64,000 nucleotides of DNA from WVXP01 sp964348095 (GTDB lineage Bacteria; Desulfobacterota; BSN033; WVXP01). Numbering within the stretch: the first letter of the stretch is position 1; every line of letters begins with the position of its first letter. The DNA lies in contig CAYGBK010000065.1 in assembly GCA_964348095.1 (NCBI GenBank), positions 71,309 through 135,308 on the forward strand, in the 5' to 3' direction. Shown piece by piece: positions 54,098 to 62,757 of the stretch. Made by a program: the position numbers and the translations under genes. Below the pieces are notes generated by a model. That model did not search any database. It was not told the origin of the DNA and was given only the letters and a program-made list of their open reading frames with translations.

Positions 54098-54186
54098 ATG
54101 AGATCCAGGAAATGCTGTTGACGATCGCTGGAAAGGCACCGCCGGTTCGAATTCTCGAAGAACTCACAGCGGATCTGGCAGGTCGG

Positions 54187-54954
54187 TTATCCATCCGCCA
54201 TGGACAAGCGGGAATGATCGATGAGACAGGTCAGCAAGATGGCCGCCATCAGCCTGCCCTCGTCCGTGAATTCTGGTGGGTCGTCGACAATCCAGCCTTG
54301 CCGTAAAGCCTGCGAATTGAACGATTCATCACCGCATGATTTCTGGGTAGAATTTACCGTGTGATCTGCCCGGGGGGTGATCACATCGGAAAGGGCCGAT
54401 ACATTCCTTCGAATCGTTTCGACTCCGCGCTCATCCATGCCCATCGACTTTATGCGTTCCTGAAGAGCCTGGTTATAAAGCTTTTCCGCGTCTTGCAACC
54501 GGCCGAGAGTCTGGAATAGTTCTCCAAGGTTGTTCCGTGTTCCGGCCTGACCCGCATGGAGCAGCTTTTGATATTTCGATCGTGCGATCTGATCGTATTG
54601 TTTCCGGTGTTTTTGCTCCAGTCGGAAATGAAAAAGCGAGCTCCGAGCGCGCGGCGAAAGGCACATGCTGTCGATCCAGTGTGACGACGCCTTCCAGCCC
54701 TCTATGGCACACCGGTAAAGGCGTTCAGCCTCCTCGAAGTTTCCCTTAATCCGGTGGGCAATTGCCAAATTGTTGAGGCTACTGGCCACCCGTGGATCGG
54801 AATCGCCAAAGTCTTGCGCGATGCGGTAAGCCTTTTCCCACTGCGTCGCTGCAACAGCATAAAGGTTTCTTGCGAACTCCAGGGAGGCTGCTTCACAGTG
54901 CTGCACCCAGAGAAACTCCCTGTTGGGCGTCTCCTTTTCGGAATTCGCCTCCAC
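54187..54954 (-). CDS. Tetratricopeptide-repeat protein
   Basis: 255 residues with three to four TPR units (YAVAATQWEKAYRIAQDFGD, VASSLNNLAIAHRIKGNFEE, TRNNLGELFQTLGRLQDAEK). It is cytosolic, as there is no signal or membrane segment. The GTG start has GGAGTGA six bases upstream. The last 50 residues look unrelated to TPR. It is downstream of the ABC-transporter operon, separated by 83 bases, and may be the last gene of that transcript, but no functional connection is evident. Confidence 0.65.
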   Translation of the reverse strand: MEANSEKETPNREFLWVQHCEAASLEFARNLYAVAATQWEKAYRIAQDFGDSDPRVASSLNNLAIAHRIKGNFEEAERLYRCAIEGWKASSHWIDSMCLSPRARSSLFHFRLEQKHRKQYDQIARSKYQKLLHAGQAGTRNNLGELFQTLGRLQDAEKLYNQALQERIKSMGMDERGVETIRRNVSALSDVITPRADHTVNSTQKSCGDESFNSQALRQGWIVDDPPEFTDEGRLMAAILLTCLIDHSRLSMADG

Positions 54955-55037
54955 GCGTTCACTCCAATGCTGTTTTGGATTTCTCGAGTCGACCAGGGTA
55001 GAGGGTTTAGAGATTCAGCTCATCTGTAGATAAGGTG

Positions 55038-55745
55038 TCAAATACCCAGGTAAGCTTTACGAACATGTTCATTATTCATCAACCCGGTCGGCTCTCCATG
55101 GAGCGCGATTCGACCGGTCTCCATGACGTATCCATAATGGGCAAGATTCAGGGCAAGCTCCGCGTTTTGCTCGACCAGAACAACTGGAACGCCATTCTTG
55201 TTGATCTCCGCCAAGATTTGAGCGATCTCCCGAACGATTAAAGGCGCAAGGCCGAGTGAGGGTTCGTCCAACATCAGCAGCCGTGGATTCGCCATAAGGG
55301 CCCGTCCTATGGAAAGCATTTGCTGCTCCCCACCGCTCATGGTCTTTGCCGCTTGCCGACGTCGCTCCTTGAGAATCGGGAAATGAGAGAAAACGTTTTC
55401 CAAATCCCGTTGAATCCCCTCCTTGTCAGAGCGGACATAGGCGCCCGTGTACAGATTCTCCAGAACCGTAAGGCCTGGAAATACGCGCCTGCCCTCAGGG
55501 ACGTGGGCAATGCCCATCGTGAGGATCCTGTCTGGGGGGAGTCCTTCTATTCGCTGCCCGTCAAACCAGATCTGTCCTGCACTGGGACGCACAAGTCCAG
55601 AAATCGTGCGCAGCGTCGTGCTTTTTCCTGCACCGTTGGACCCGATAAGCGTCACAAGGTGCCCTTCTTCAACTCCGACTGAGATTCCCTTAACCGCAGC
55701 AACCTTGTGATAATGAACTACAATATCTTGTAGATTCAATAACAT
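55038..55745 (-). CDS. livF: LIV-type ABC transporter ATP-binding protein (LivF)
   Basis: 235 residues. Walker A TLIGSNGAGKSTTLRTISGL, signature motif MSGGEQQMLSIGRALMANPR and Walker B LLMLDEPSLGLAP with H-loop-region VVLVEQNAELAL are complete. LivF-specific features include PEGRRVFPGLTVLENLYTGA. It powers import with LivG. The ATG is one base after the livG stop; codons upstream belong to livG. Confidence 0.92.
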   Translation of the reverse strand: MLLNLQDIVVHYHKVAAVKGISVGVEEGHLVTLIGSNGAGKSTTLRTISGLVRPSAGQIWFDGQRIEGLPPDRILTMGIAHVPEGRRVFPGLTVLENLYTGAYVRSDKEGIQRDLENVFSHFPILKERRRQAAKTMSGGEQQMLSIGRALMANPRLLMLDEPSLGLAPLIVREIAQILAEINKNGVPVVLVEQNAELALNLAHYGYVMETGRIALHGEPTGLMNNEHVRKAYLGI

Positions 55746-55746
55746 A

Positions 55747-56499
55747 TCATGCAGACCCGAGATAGGCTTCGATAACCGCACCGTTAGACCGGATTTCTTC
55801 GGGTGTGCCTTCAGCGAGGAACTCCCCGAAGTTCAATACCATGAGCCGCCCGCAGAGCCCCATGGCCGCCTTCATATCGTGCTCCACGAGGATAATCGTG
55901 ACGCCAGACTCTTGGACCTTCCGGACCAGATCCATCATGTGGTTGGTTTCCTCCGGATTCATTCCAGCGAACGGCTCATCCAAGAGCAACAGTTTGGGTT
56001 CGGCGGCCAAGGCAACAGCAATGGCCAAGGCCCTTTGAGATCCAAGAGGCAGATTTAGAGCCAATTGATCCTTGCGATTCGCGAGGCCCATGAAGTCGAG
56101 TACGCGTAGAGTCCTCTCCGCGGCGTCTTTCTGTTTCTCGCGGTCAGTTCTAAGGAGAGCGGTAAACAGATTCGAACGGGCGTGCAAATGGCAGCCAATA
56201 AGTACATTCTGATAGACCGTGAGCTCATGAAATAGTGTCGTCTCCTGAAATGTGCGGACCAACCCACGTTCTGCAACGTAGCTTGCCCTCTGCCCGGTGA
56301 TGTCTTCTCCCTGATAGAATATTTGGCCATGGGTCGGCCGGTAGAAGCCGGAAATGGTCTTAAACATGACGCTCTTGCCTGCGCCATTTGGACCGATGAG
56401 CCCACGAATCTCACCAGATTCCACAGCGAAACTGACGTTGTGCAGCGCAACAAGGCCGCCAAAACGTTTCGTTATCTCCTTGACTTCAAGCAACGCCAT
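55747..56499 (-). CDS. livG: LIV-type ABC transporter ATP-binding protein (LivG)
   Basis: 250 residues: GLIGPNGAGKSVMFKTISGF (Walker A), RTFQETTLFHELTVYQNVLI (Q-loop), LNLPLGSQRALAIAVALAAE (a degenerate signature with LPLGSQR in place of LSYGxQR), LLLDEPFAGMNPEETNHMMD (Walker B) and VEHDMKAAMGLCGRLMVLNF. The start overlaps the end of livM by 14 bases. It pairs with LivF on the cytosolic face. Confidence 0.92.
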   Translation of the reverse strand: MALLEVKEITKRFGGLVALHNVSFAVESGEIRGLIGPNGAGKSVMFKTISGFYRPTHGQIFYQGEDITGQRASYVAERGLVRTFQETTLFHELTVYQNVLIGCHLHARSNLFTALLRTDREKQKDAAERTLRVLDFMGLANRKDQLALNLPLGSQRALAIAVALAAEPKLLLLDEPFAGMNPEETNHMMDLVRKVQESGVTIILVEHDMKAAMGLCGRLMVLNFGEFLAEGTPEEIRSNGAVIEAYLGSA

Positions 56500-57541
56500 C
56501 GGCGGTCTCCTCGATTGATTTCCCTGACTTGTCCTTCACGTTCTCACGGTTCGTATCATTTACCATGTTGTCCCCGTTGTTTTTTGATCCTCTGAGCCGA
56601 CTTCGTATCTTCGACGGTAAACTCTCCAATCCTTCAGGCAGAAACAGAATAGACGCGATCAAGATACAGCCGTAAATGAGAGGACGATAGAGTTCAGCGG
56701 CACGAAACCACTCGTTGACGACCGAAAGAACTGTCACTCCGATTATCGGCCCTGCAAAGGTCGATGTGCCTCCGACAATCACCCACACAAGGACATAGAC
56801 CATAATACCTACACTGAACTGGTGTGGATTGGCTGACCCCAGGTAGTGCACGAACAGTGAACCGGCGATGCCCACAAAAAAGGAGGCAATCATAAAGGCC
56901 AGCGTTCTGTACCGCCAGGTGTGGACACCAATCGATTCCGCTAACGCGTCGCGCCAGTGGACAGAATGGAGGGTCAGCCCGATCCGCGAGTTTTCAAGGC
57001 GGTACAAGACCCATACACAGAACGTTACCACGGCCAGTGACAGGAAATAGTAGGGAATGGGTTCCCAGATTTCGATAGGCTTGAGGCCAGGTAATGTAAG
57101 CACAGGCGATGGGATAAGCATCAGCCCTTTCGGGCCCCCGAAGGGCACCTTGAAATAGACCCAGCTGAGGCGAATGGCTTCCCCGGCGGCAAAAGAGCCG
57201 ATTAGGAAGTAGAAGCCCTTCATCCGAAAAAGGGGGAAGCTGAGGATAAAGGCGATCACTGCGCAAATCACCCCGGCCAGAGGCATGGTAAGCCAGAATG
57301 ACATGCCAGATCCTTTGGCGAGCAAAGCGCTCGTGTACGCGCCCACACCCATCAAGACCACGTGTATGAGTGACCACTCACCGGTAAGGGTCATGAGCCG
57401 GTAGCTGACCACGACCAGGACATTTATGATCAGAAAGATCATGAAATCCTGTTGATGGAACTTCAGGGTAAACGGAAGCACCCCGAGAAAGGCGAACAGT
57501 GTGACGAGCCCTAACGTTGTGGTTGTTCGTTTACTAACCAT
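56486..57541 (-). CDS. livM: LIV-type ABC transporter permease (LivM)
   Basis: 351 residues with about nine membrane helices. Motifs of the LivM family are visible: LMTLTGEWSLIHVVLMGVGA, AESIGVHTWRYRTLAFMIAS and FVGIAGSLFVHYLGSANP, which includes the coupling-loop segment. A hydrophilic C-terminal tail of 50 residues follows. It overlaps livG and is 19 bases after livH. Confidence 0.92.
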   Translation of the reverse strand: MVSKRTTTTLGLVTLFAFLGVLPFTLKFHQQDFMIFLIINVLVVVSYRLMTLTGEWSLIHVVLMGVGAYTSALLAKGSGMSFWLTMPLAGVICAVIAFILSFPLFRMKGFYFLIGSFAAGEAIRLSWVYFKVPFGGPKGLMLIPSPVLTLPGLKPIEIWEPIPYYFLSLAVVTFCVWVLYRLENSRIGLTLHSVHWRDALAESIGVHTWRYRTLAFMIASFFVGIAGSLFVHYLGSANPHQFSVGIMVYVLVWVIVGGTSTFAGPIIGVTVLSVVNEWFRAAELYRPLIYGCILIASILFLPEGLESLPSKIRSRLRGSKNNGDNMVNDTNRENVKDKSGKSIEETADGVA

Positions 57542-57560
57542 TTTTCACTCTTACGAAGGT

Positions 57561-58430
57561 TCACTCAGCCGCACGGGTTCCCATCAGTCCGGTGGGTTTT
57601 ATGACAAGAACGAACAGCATGATGAGGAGTCCAAGCATCGTGGCGAGGGTGCCTCCATAGAAAGTGGTGACAAAAGTGTGGAAAAAGGCGTAGAGAACGG
57701 CGGCCAATATGGCGCCTGAAAGACTCCCAAGACCTCCTACGATGGTCACTATGAATGCAGTAATAATGACTGAATGCCCCATATAGGGCTCTACACGGGT
57801 CAAGGGGGCCATAAGCGCACCGGCCACTCCCGCCGCACCGGCACCCAGGCCCATGGCGAGTATCGAGATCCTATTGATGCTCATTCCTTGTAGCGCCGCC
57901 GCCTCACGGTCCTGGGCAGTGGCGCGAAGCGCCCATCCGAGTTTAGTACGGGTAAGGAAGAACCAGATGATTACCAGGAGAACACTGGCGACGATGAGGG
58001 CCACGAGCCGTTGTGTGGCAACGGTGACGCCTTCCATCAGCTCCACGGTCCCCGGGAACGCCGGGGGAACATGTTTCATCAGGCCCAATCCGCCGATCTT
58101 GACGGCGATTACCTGGAGAATGAACAAGACCCCGATGGAGGCAATCAGCCCACCGAGTGGATTATCGCGCATGGGTCGGAACAGGGAGCGTTCCATGAAC
58201 AAGCCGATCAGCGTAACAACAACGACCCCTCCCACCACGGCCAGGTAGAAAGGCCACCCCGTTTTGGAATACAGATACCAGACAGTGTAGGCGCCGGCCA
58301 TGAAGAGTTCCCCATGGGCGAAATTGATAACTCCCATGACACCGAAAATCAAAACGAGCCCCACGGCCGTGAGGGCAAAAAAACCGCTCGCGACCAGAGC
58401 GTTCATGCAGGTCTGGAGAATAACTTCCAA
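57561..58430 (-). CDS. livH: LIV-type ABC transporter permease (LivH)
   Basis: 289 residues with eight or so membrane helices. GLVLIFGVMGVINFAHGELF and ALQGMSINRISILAMGLGAG are typical of LivH, and GALMAPLTRVEPYMGHSVII follows. The start is TTG (LEVILQTCMNALVASGFFAL), the position expected for this family. A 12-bp perfect hairpin lies between this gene and the binding-protein gene, which would protect the upstream mRNA. Confidence 0.9.
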   Translation of the reverse strand: MEVILQTCMNALVASGFFALTAVGLVLIFGVMGVINFAHGELFMAGAYTVWYLYSKTGWPFYLAVVGGVVVVTLIGLFMERSLFRPMRDNPLGGLIASIGVLFILQVIAVKIGGLGLMKHVPPAFPGTVELMEGVTVATQRLVALIVASVLLVIIWFFLTRTKLGWALRATAQDREAAALQGMSINRISILAMGLGAGAAGVAGALMAPLTRVEPYMGHSVIITAFIVTIVGGLGSLSGAILAAVLYAFFHTFVTTFYGGTLATMLGLLIMLFVLVIKPTGLMGTRAAE

Positions 58431-58457
58431 TCCTAATACGTCCTTCCTTCAATATTG

Positions 58458-58486
58458 GGAACCGGGGCATTCCCTGCCCCGGTTCC
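58458..58486 (-). promoter_or_regulatory. Intercistronic stem-loop between binding-protein gene and livH
   Basis: A perfect 12-bp inverted repeat (GGAACCGGGGCA, loop ttccc, TGCCCCGGTTCC). No T-run follows on the minus strand. It sits just after the solute-binding-protein gene, like the REP hairpin between malE and malF, so greater abundance of the upstream mRNA is the likely effect. Confidence 0.6.
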
Positions 58487-58535
58487 ATGAGAGATCCAGC
58501 GATTGGTTGGTTCTTGCAGAATCAAATGTGTCGTA

Positions 58536-59810
58536 TCACGCCTGCTGATACCACATCTGGTTCAACTGTTCCATGTGCTTGATGTAGACGTCTTTGTGTT
58601 TTGCCCACCAATCAAGAATGTTCTTGTACTCGACGATTCTTGCTCTTCCATTTTGAATGGTAACGACAGGCCAATTGCCCACGAGGGCATTGTTGATCCC
58701 CCAGAGCTCTTCGCCCCACCATTGTGCCGGCCCGAAGATATGCGGCAAGGTCCGCATGCTCTTCATCGCCTTGTACACGGCCATAGGCTCTACGCTACCC
58801 GCCTTCTCGGCCCCTGCCTTCCAGAGGTCCATGATGGACGCGTATTCGTATGAGACGGCAGTCCATGACGCTGGATGCCGCTTGTTATACTCCTGGAAGA
58901 ACTTGTTCGGGTTTTTGAAGCTGATGTTCGGGGCGTTCAGGGCCGGGTCATCAAAATCTGGAAACTGGAAGATAAAACCATTCAGGAACTCCTTGCTTGT
59001 CTTTTCGATGATGGCCGGATAGTTATCGAGGGTACAGGATATCATCTTGCCTTTGAACCCCTGATGGAAAGCCTGCTCAGAGAGCAGATTGACAAAGTCA
59101 GGATAGGAGGTGTCGAGGCAGAGAATATCCGGTTTTTTCGCCAGCAACGACGTCACAATGGGGGCAAAGTCAGTTGTTGCGATATCGAAGATGTTTTCTC
59201 CAATGACCTCGATACCGGCAACTTCGAAAGCTGCCCGATAGGTCGCAACGGACGGGATACCCAGCTCATCGTCCTGGGCCGCAATGACGGCCGTCTTAAG
59301 GTTTGGAAACTTCTCGCCAAGCCACTGGACCCCGGTGATGTTATAGATGGGGTGGACCTCACATGGCGCGAGGTGGTAGGGAGAATCAGGGTTTAGATCG
59401 CTGGGCAGCAGGGTGCTGGTAAGCATTTTTCCCCGGGAGAAAAACTTCTGTACCCCTGGCCAGGTGGACCCGCCGAGCATCATGACGAACTTGACATCCT
59501 GTTCTGTCACGAGCTTTTTGGCCCCCTGGAGGGCTTTGTCCGGTAGATACTCATTGTCAAAGGAGACAAATTCCACCATATAGTTGTCTCCGCCTATTTT
59601 GATCCCGCCCTGGGCGTTGATCCATTCTCCCCAGATCTCGCATCCGTAGAGTCCCGGCAGGCCCCATCCAGCGACTTCTCCAGTGAGAGGTGCCAAGAAG
59701 CCGATTTTTACCGTTTTCTTGGCGGCGAAGGCCGAGCGTGGAAGCCCGATGCCAGTGAGTACCGCCCCTGCGGCGGTAGCCTTCAAGAATTCTCTTCGTG
59801 TGATTGCCAT
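58536..59810 (-). CDS. Tat-exported solute-binding protein of the LIV/amide family
   Basis: 424 residues. The signal is twin-arginine (MAITRREFLKATAAGAVLTG). The mature part is a type I periplasmic binding protein: KTVKIGFLAPLTGEVAGWGL, then ALQGAKKLVTEQDVKFVMML and DFAPIVTSLLAKKPDILCLD. It is clustered with LivH-M-G-F and immediately downstream of mttB, so the ligand could be a methylated amine, a betaine-like compound or an amide. Homology alone cannot name it. The start has GGAGGGTGAA upstream. Confidence 0.87.
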   Translation of the reverse strand: MAITRREFLKATAAGAVLTGIGLPRSAFAAKKTVKIGFLAPLTGEVAGWGLPGLYGCEIWGEWINAQGGIKIGGDNYMVEFVSFDNEYLPDKALQGAKKLVTEQDVKFVMMLGGSTWPGVQKFFSRGKMLTSTLLPSDLNPDSPYHLAPCEVHPIYNITGVQWLGEKFPNLKTAVIAAQDDELGIPSVATYRAAFEVAGIEVIGENIFDIATTDFAPIVTSLLAKKPDILCLDTSYPDFVNLLSEQAFHQGFKGKMISCTLDNYPAIIEKTSKEFLNGFIFQFPDFDDPALNAPNISFKNPNKFFQEYNKRHPASWTAVSYEYASIMDLWKAGAEKAGSVEPMAVYKAMKSMRTLPHIFGPAQWWGEELWGINNALVGNWPVVTIQNGRARIVEYKNILDWWAKHKDVYIKHMEQLNQMWYQQA

Positions 59811-59925
59811 AAGTTCACCCTCCATGTTTCGTTTTGGTATTAAACTCGTTAGTTCGGGTCCCTCAGAATCAGAGGACTTGCAGGGATACGTGTTAAGACT
59901 CCCCCCAAGTCCTCGAAAAGTCCCG

Positions 59926-59959
59926 GGATAGACAGAATGCCCCTGCACGCTGTCTATCC
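59926..59959 (-). terminator. Strong stem-loop between mttB and the binding-protein gene
   Basis: A perfect 10-bp stem GGATAGACAG/CTGTCTATCC with a 14-base loop. On the minus strand the stem is followed by CGGGACTTTT, a short T-run. It may be a leaky terminator or a processing/stability site that sets different expression for mttB and the transporter. Confidence 0.5.
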
Positions 59960-59991
59960 TGAGTTTATGAAGAACCCCTTACAAAGCTGGG

Positions 59992-61473
59992 TCAGGCTGC
60001 GGCCGCCGTCTCTTCGGCTTCCGCGTCTTCAACGATAGACCTTAGCGTGGATACCACTTTGGCCGGCAATGGAGCGGGCTTGTAGTTTTTCAGGATGTCT
60101 TGGGCTTTCTCGCTGGCTGCCTCAGCCAGGTCCTTGCCTCCTCTTCCCTGCCACGCTCCCCTCATCCTCCGGTCGAGTAACTTCACCTTGGACTGTTCTG
60201 AACCCATATACTGCCTCGTATGCTTCTTGGCCAAAAAGTCCTTTCCGGCTCCGACCTCCTTGATGAGTTCGACGGCCAGAGTATCGTCCGCAACCCGAAT
60301 GCCTTGAACCACCCTTTTTACCATGCCGGCGATTTCATTATCGATCATGAGCTGGCCAAAACTGAAAGTCACCCCTAACTCCAGCATGCCCATCCCATAG
60401 ATCAGATTCGCGCCGGCCAATGCAGGTAGCAGGGAGGTTATGGTTTTTTCATGCCCGGCCTGCGCATCGGGCACCTTGCTATCAGCCTAGCTACCTGCGA
60501 CGTAACTGGGCAGTAGGTAGTATCGGGCCAATGCGGCGACCCCTGCACTGATCATACCCAGTTCTGGAGCACCTACCGGAGCAGTCGCATAGGTCAGATC
60601 AAAGGTGGTGGTCGAGCTCCCGTAGATCAGCGGTGCTCCCTTGCTCGTCAACTGGTTCAATACAATCCCTGACAACACTTCTGCATTGTGAGTCACCAGG
60701 GTGCCTGCCAGGGTCACAGGCGCTGAAGCGCCCGACATGGCCATGGACAGAACGTTGACCGGAATTCCGGCCTTGGCGCACTCGATAATGATCTCAGCGG
60801 TATGAGTGTGCAGTTCCAGCGGGCTCGTTGGGCAGACCAAGGCAGAGACGAGTGGCCGCTCCCTCAGTTTGTCCATGCCACCAACGATGGCGGCGGCCAT
60901 TTCGAAGAACTTCTTGGCCCCTGCGCCACCTGTCAGGTCAATGTGCTGACAGTGTTTGGACGTGTTGGTCAAGAATGCCTCGGCCTCATTGAGATCGGTG
61001 GCTTTCTCCACGTCCCTGGCCACGACGGCACTTGAGTAAACATCCACGTGTTCCAAGGCATCACAGGCCAGAGCGGTATAGCCGACATCCTGTTTGTTCG
61101 ACTCGCGGAATTCCCCGGTGAAGGGATCGACCACCATGACGCCGGCCCCGAAGCTGGTAAACCCAACCCGTCCGCCCTGAAGGGTCACATCGTATTCCGG
61201 AGTTCGACCGGCCAACAGGATTGTACTGGGTGCTGATCTAACGGCATCTTCGACCAAATGAGCGGGGATCTTAACATGGTTGTTCTTGCGGTCGACGATC
61301 GCTCCCCCGCCGTCAAAGATATCGAGGGCTTCATCACAATGCACTCCGACCCCGTAATTCTGAAGGACATCCAGGGTCGCCAGATGAATCTCATAAAGCT
61401 CATCCTGAGAGAACATGTTCAACCCAAAACCCTCGAGTACGCTGATGCCTGGTTGGAGTCCTCTAATCATCAT
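59992..61473 (-). CDS. mttB: Trimethylamine:corrinoid methyltransferase with in-frame UAG (pyrrolysine)
   Basis: 493 residues if the UAG at codon 329 (60487-60489) is read as pyrrolysine. The N-terminal part (SQDELYEIHLATLDVLQNYG onward) and the central TIM-barrel part (DLTGGAGAKKFFEMAAAIVG, LVCPTSPLELHTHTAEIIIE) are of MttB. The frame continues past UAG with ADSKVPDAQAGHEKTITSLL, LAGANLIYGMGMLELGVTFS and the full family C-terminus. In methanogen MttB, pyrrolysine lies at about residue 334, so position and context agree. A shorter reading is possible: a GTG just after the UAG could start a separate C-terminal piece, but that would be meaningless for this barrel. AAGGAGGTGA precedes the ATG. 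It would move a methyl group from trimethylamine to the corrinoid protein encoded just upstream. Confidence 0.88.
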
Positions 61474-61540
61474 TTCACCTCCTTTCTTGGACAGATTCTT
61501 GAGATTTTTTGATATCTACTGGTCGTATCACCCCCTTTTA

Positions 61541-62185
61541 TTATTTGAGTAATTCTTTCGCTTTTCTTACTGTGTCATTGGCGTCTTCGGCGTAGCAGTC
61601 TGCGCCAATTTTGTTGGCCCACTCCTGGGTAGTCGCGGCCCCGCCAACCATGGTTTTTAGCTTATCCCTGATGCCCGCCTTGCGCAGTGCTTCCTCCAAG
61701 AGCCTCTGTCCCCCCATGGTGGTGGTCATCAGAGAAGACGAGCCGACAATATCTGCCTTTAACTCCTTCGCCTTCTCTACAAACATGTCTATGGGGACGT
61801 CTCTACCGAGGTCTTCGACTTCGAAACCGTATACCCTCAACATGGTTGCAACGATGCGTTTGCCGATATCGTGGATGTCGCCTTCGATCGTTCCTATGAC
61901 CACAGTTCCCAGTTTTGCTGCCACCGATTCTTTTGGAATGTGGGGTTCCATTATTTCGATGGCCTTGGTCATTGCCTCGGCGGCAACGAGAACGCCAGGA
62001 AGAGGAATCTCCTCATTGGCAAAACCATCACCAACCTTGCTCATTCCCGGTGTAAAGCCCTCATTGATAATCTCTACAGGATTTATTCCCTCAGCAATGA
62101 CTTTGTTGGCAACGTCCACGGCCGCATCCTCGTCACCATCCAGAACAGCCTGAATTGCCTGTTTCACAAGTTCTTCCTTACTCAC
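61541..62185 (-). CDS. mttC: Corrinoid (methyl-carrier) protein, MttC-like
   Basis: 214 residues. A helical cap (about 1-85) is followed by a B12-binding domain with TVVIGTIEGDIHDIGKRIVA (His as cobalt ligand, D-x-H-x-x-G), DIVGSSSLMTTTM and TMVGGAATTQEWANKIGADC. It is the methyl acceptor of MttB. The GTG start has AAGGAGGTGAGCC upstream. The gene leads the operon, 67 bases before mttB. Confidence 0.92.
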   Translation of the reverse strand: MSKEELVKQAIQAVLDGDEDAAVDVANKVIAEGINPVEIINEGFTPGMSKVGDGFANEEIPLPGVLVAAEAMTKAIEIMEPHIPKESVAAKLGTVVIGTIEGDIHDIGKRIVATMLRVYGFEVEDLGRDVPIDMFVEKAKELKADIVGSSSLMTTTMGGQRLLEEALRKAGIRDKLKTMVGGAATTQEWANKIGADCYAEDANDTVRKAKELLK

Positions 62186-62220
62186 TGGCTCACCTCCTTT
62201 CTTTCTGAATTATTCTTAGA

Positions 62221-62342
62221 GGTCCGAGCGCAGCTGGACCGAATCGTTTAGCCTCGACATAGGTAAACGTTCTATTGATTCTTCCTCATTTGTTTTTGCG
62301 TTCACACGGAATGCCCTCAGGAGATAAAGAGGAACCCTGAGG
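62221..62342 (-). ncRNA. Long structured leader of the mttC-mttB operon
   Basis: Between the predicted start near 62357 and the mttC GTG at 62185 there are two hairpins: CCTCAGG/CCTGAGG with a 14-base loop (62315-62342), and GGTCC/GGACC with inner pairs AGC/GCT (62221-62240). The leader is about 170 bases. No known riboswitch consensus was recognised. Confidence 0.35.
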
Positions 62343-62363
62343 TGTTTGGGGGTAAACCCGTTG

Positions 62364-62393
62364 ATCATATCCCAAAGCTCTTTTTCGTGTCAA
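62364..62393 (-). promoter_or_regulatory. Sigma-70-like promoter for the mttC operon
   Basis: Minus strand: TTGACA, 18 bases, TATGAT. It is oriented toward mttC. Confidence 0.45.
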
Positions 62394-62757
62394 GGTTGCC
62401 CGTAAGGCGGTTCCCCAGATAAGGAAACCGTCCTCCGGGTGTCTCGTGCTGGTAGAAGGGCACCAGAATCTCTCATTCCACCGTGAACGAGGCTCAACCG
62501 GCCCGTGTCCAATTTATTTGATCTTGCCTTTGATAGCAAAGGAGGACGTCAATGTCAAGAAAAAACCGGCCCTTCCATTTGAGATCGAATCAGTTTTCTC
62601 CTATGCTCAGCGTCACCTTGCAAGGGCGGTGAACGACTCGCGCTGGTGGTTGAGATTGTGAGGGGCTTCTTGTTATGGTTATGGTCACAGTGACGTTTGG
62701 AGGCTGGGATTTGTAGAGAGGCGAAATTGCGAATCAACCGAGTCGAGGTAAAGGCCT

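Larger units (their letters stand above)
62186..62757. other. Divergent control region of the methylated-amine module
   Basis: 570 bases without a gene. It contains the mttC promoter and leader hairpins (listed separately). I looked for a cobalamin riboswitch and a tRNA-Pyl gene here and saw neither. Confidence 0.5.

Noticed and set aside
54085..54306. 73-codon plus-strand frame after the MoxR-VWA gene
   Set aside because: TTG start inside the previous gene, and half of it overlaps a TPR gene on the other strand; only its first 35 codons look coding.
62186..62757. Cobalamin riboswitch or tRNA-Pyl upstream of mttC
   Set aside because: No B12-box-like sequence and no cloverleaf with a CUA anticodon could be found by eye on either strand.
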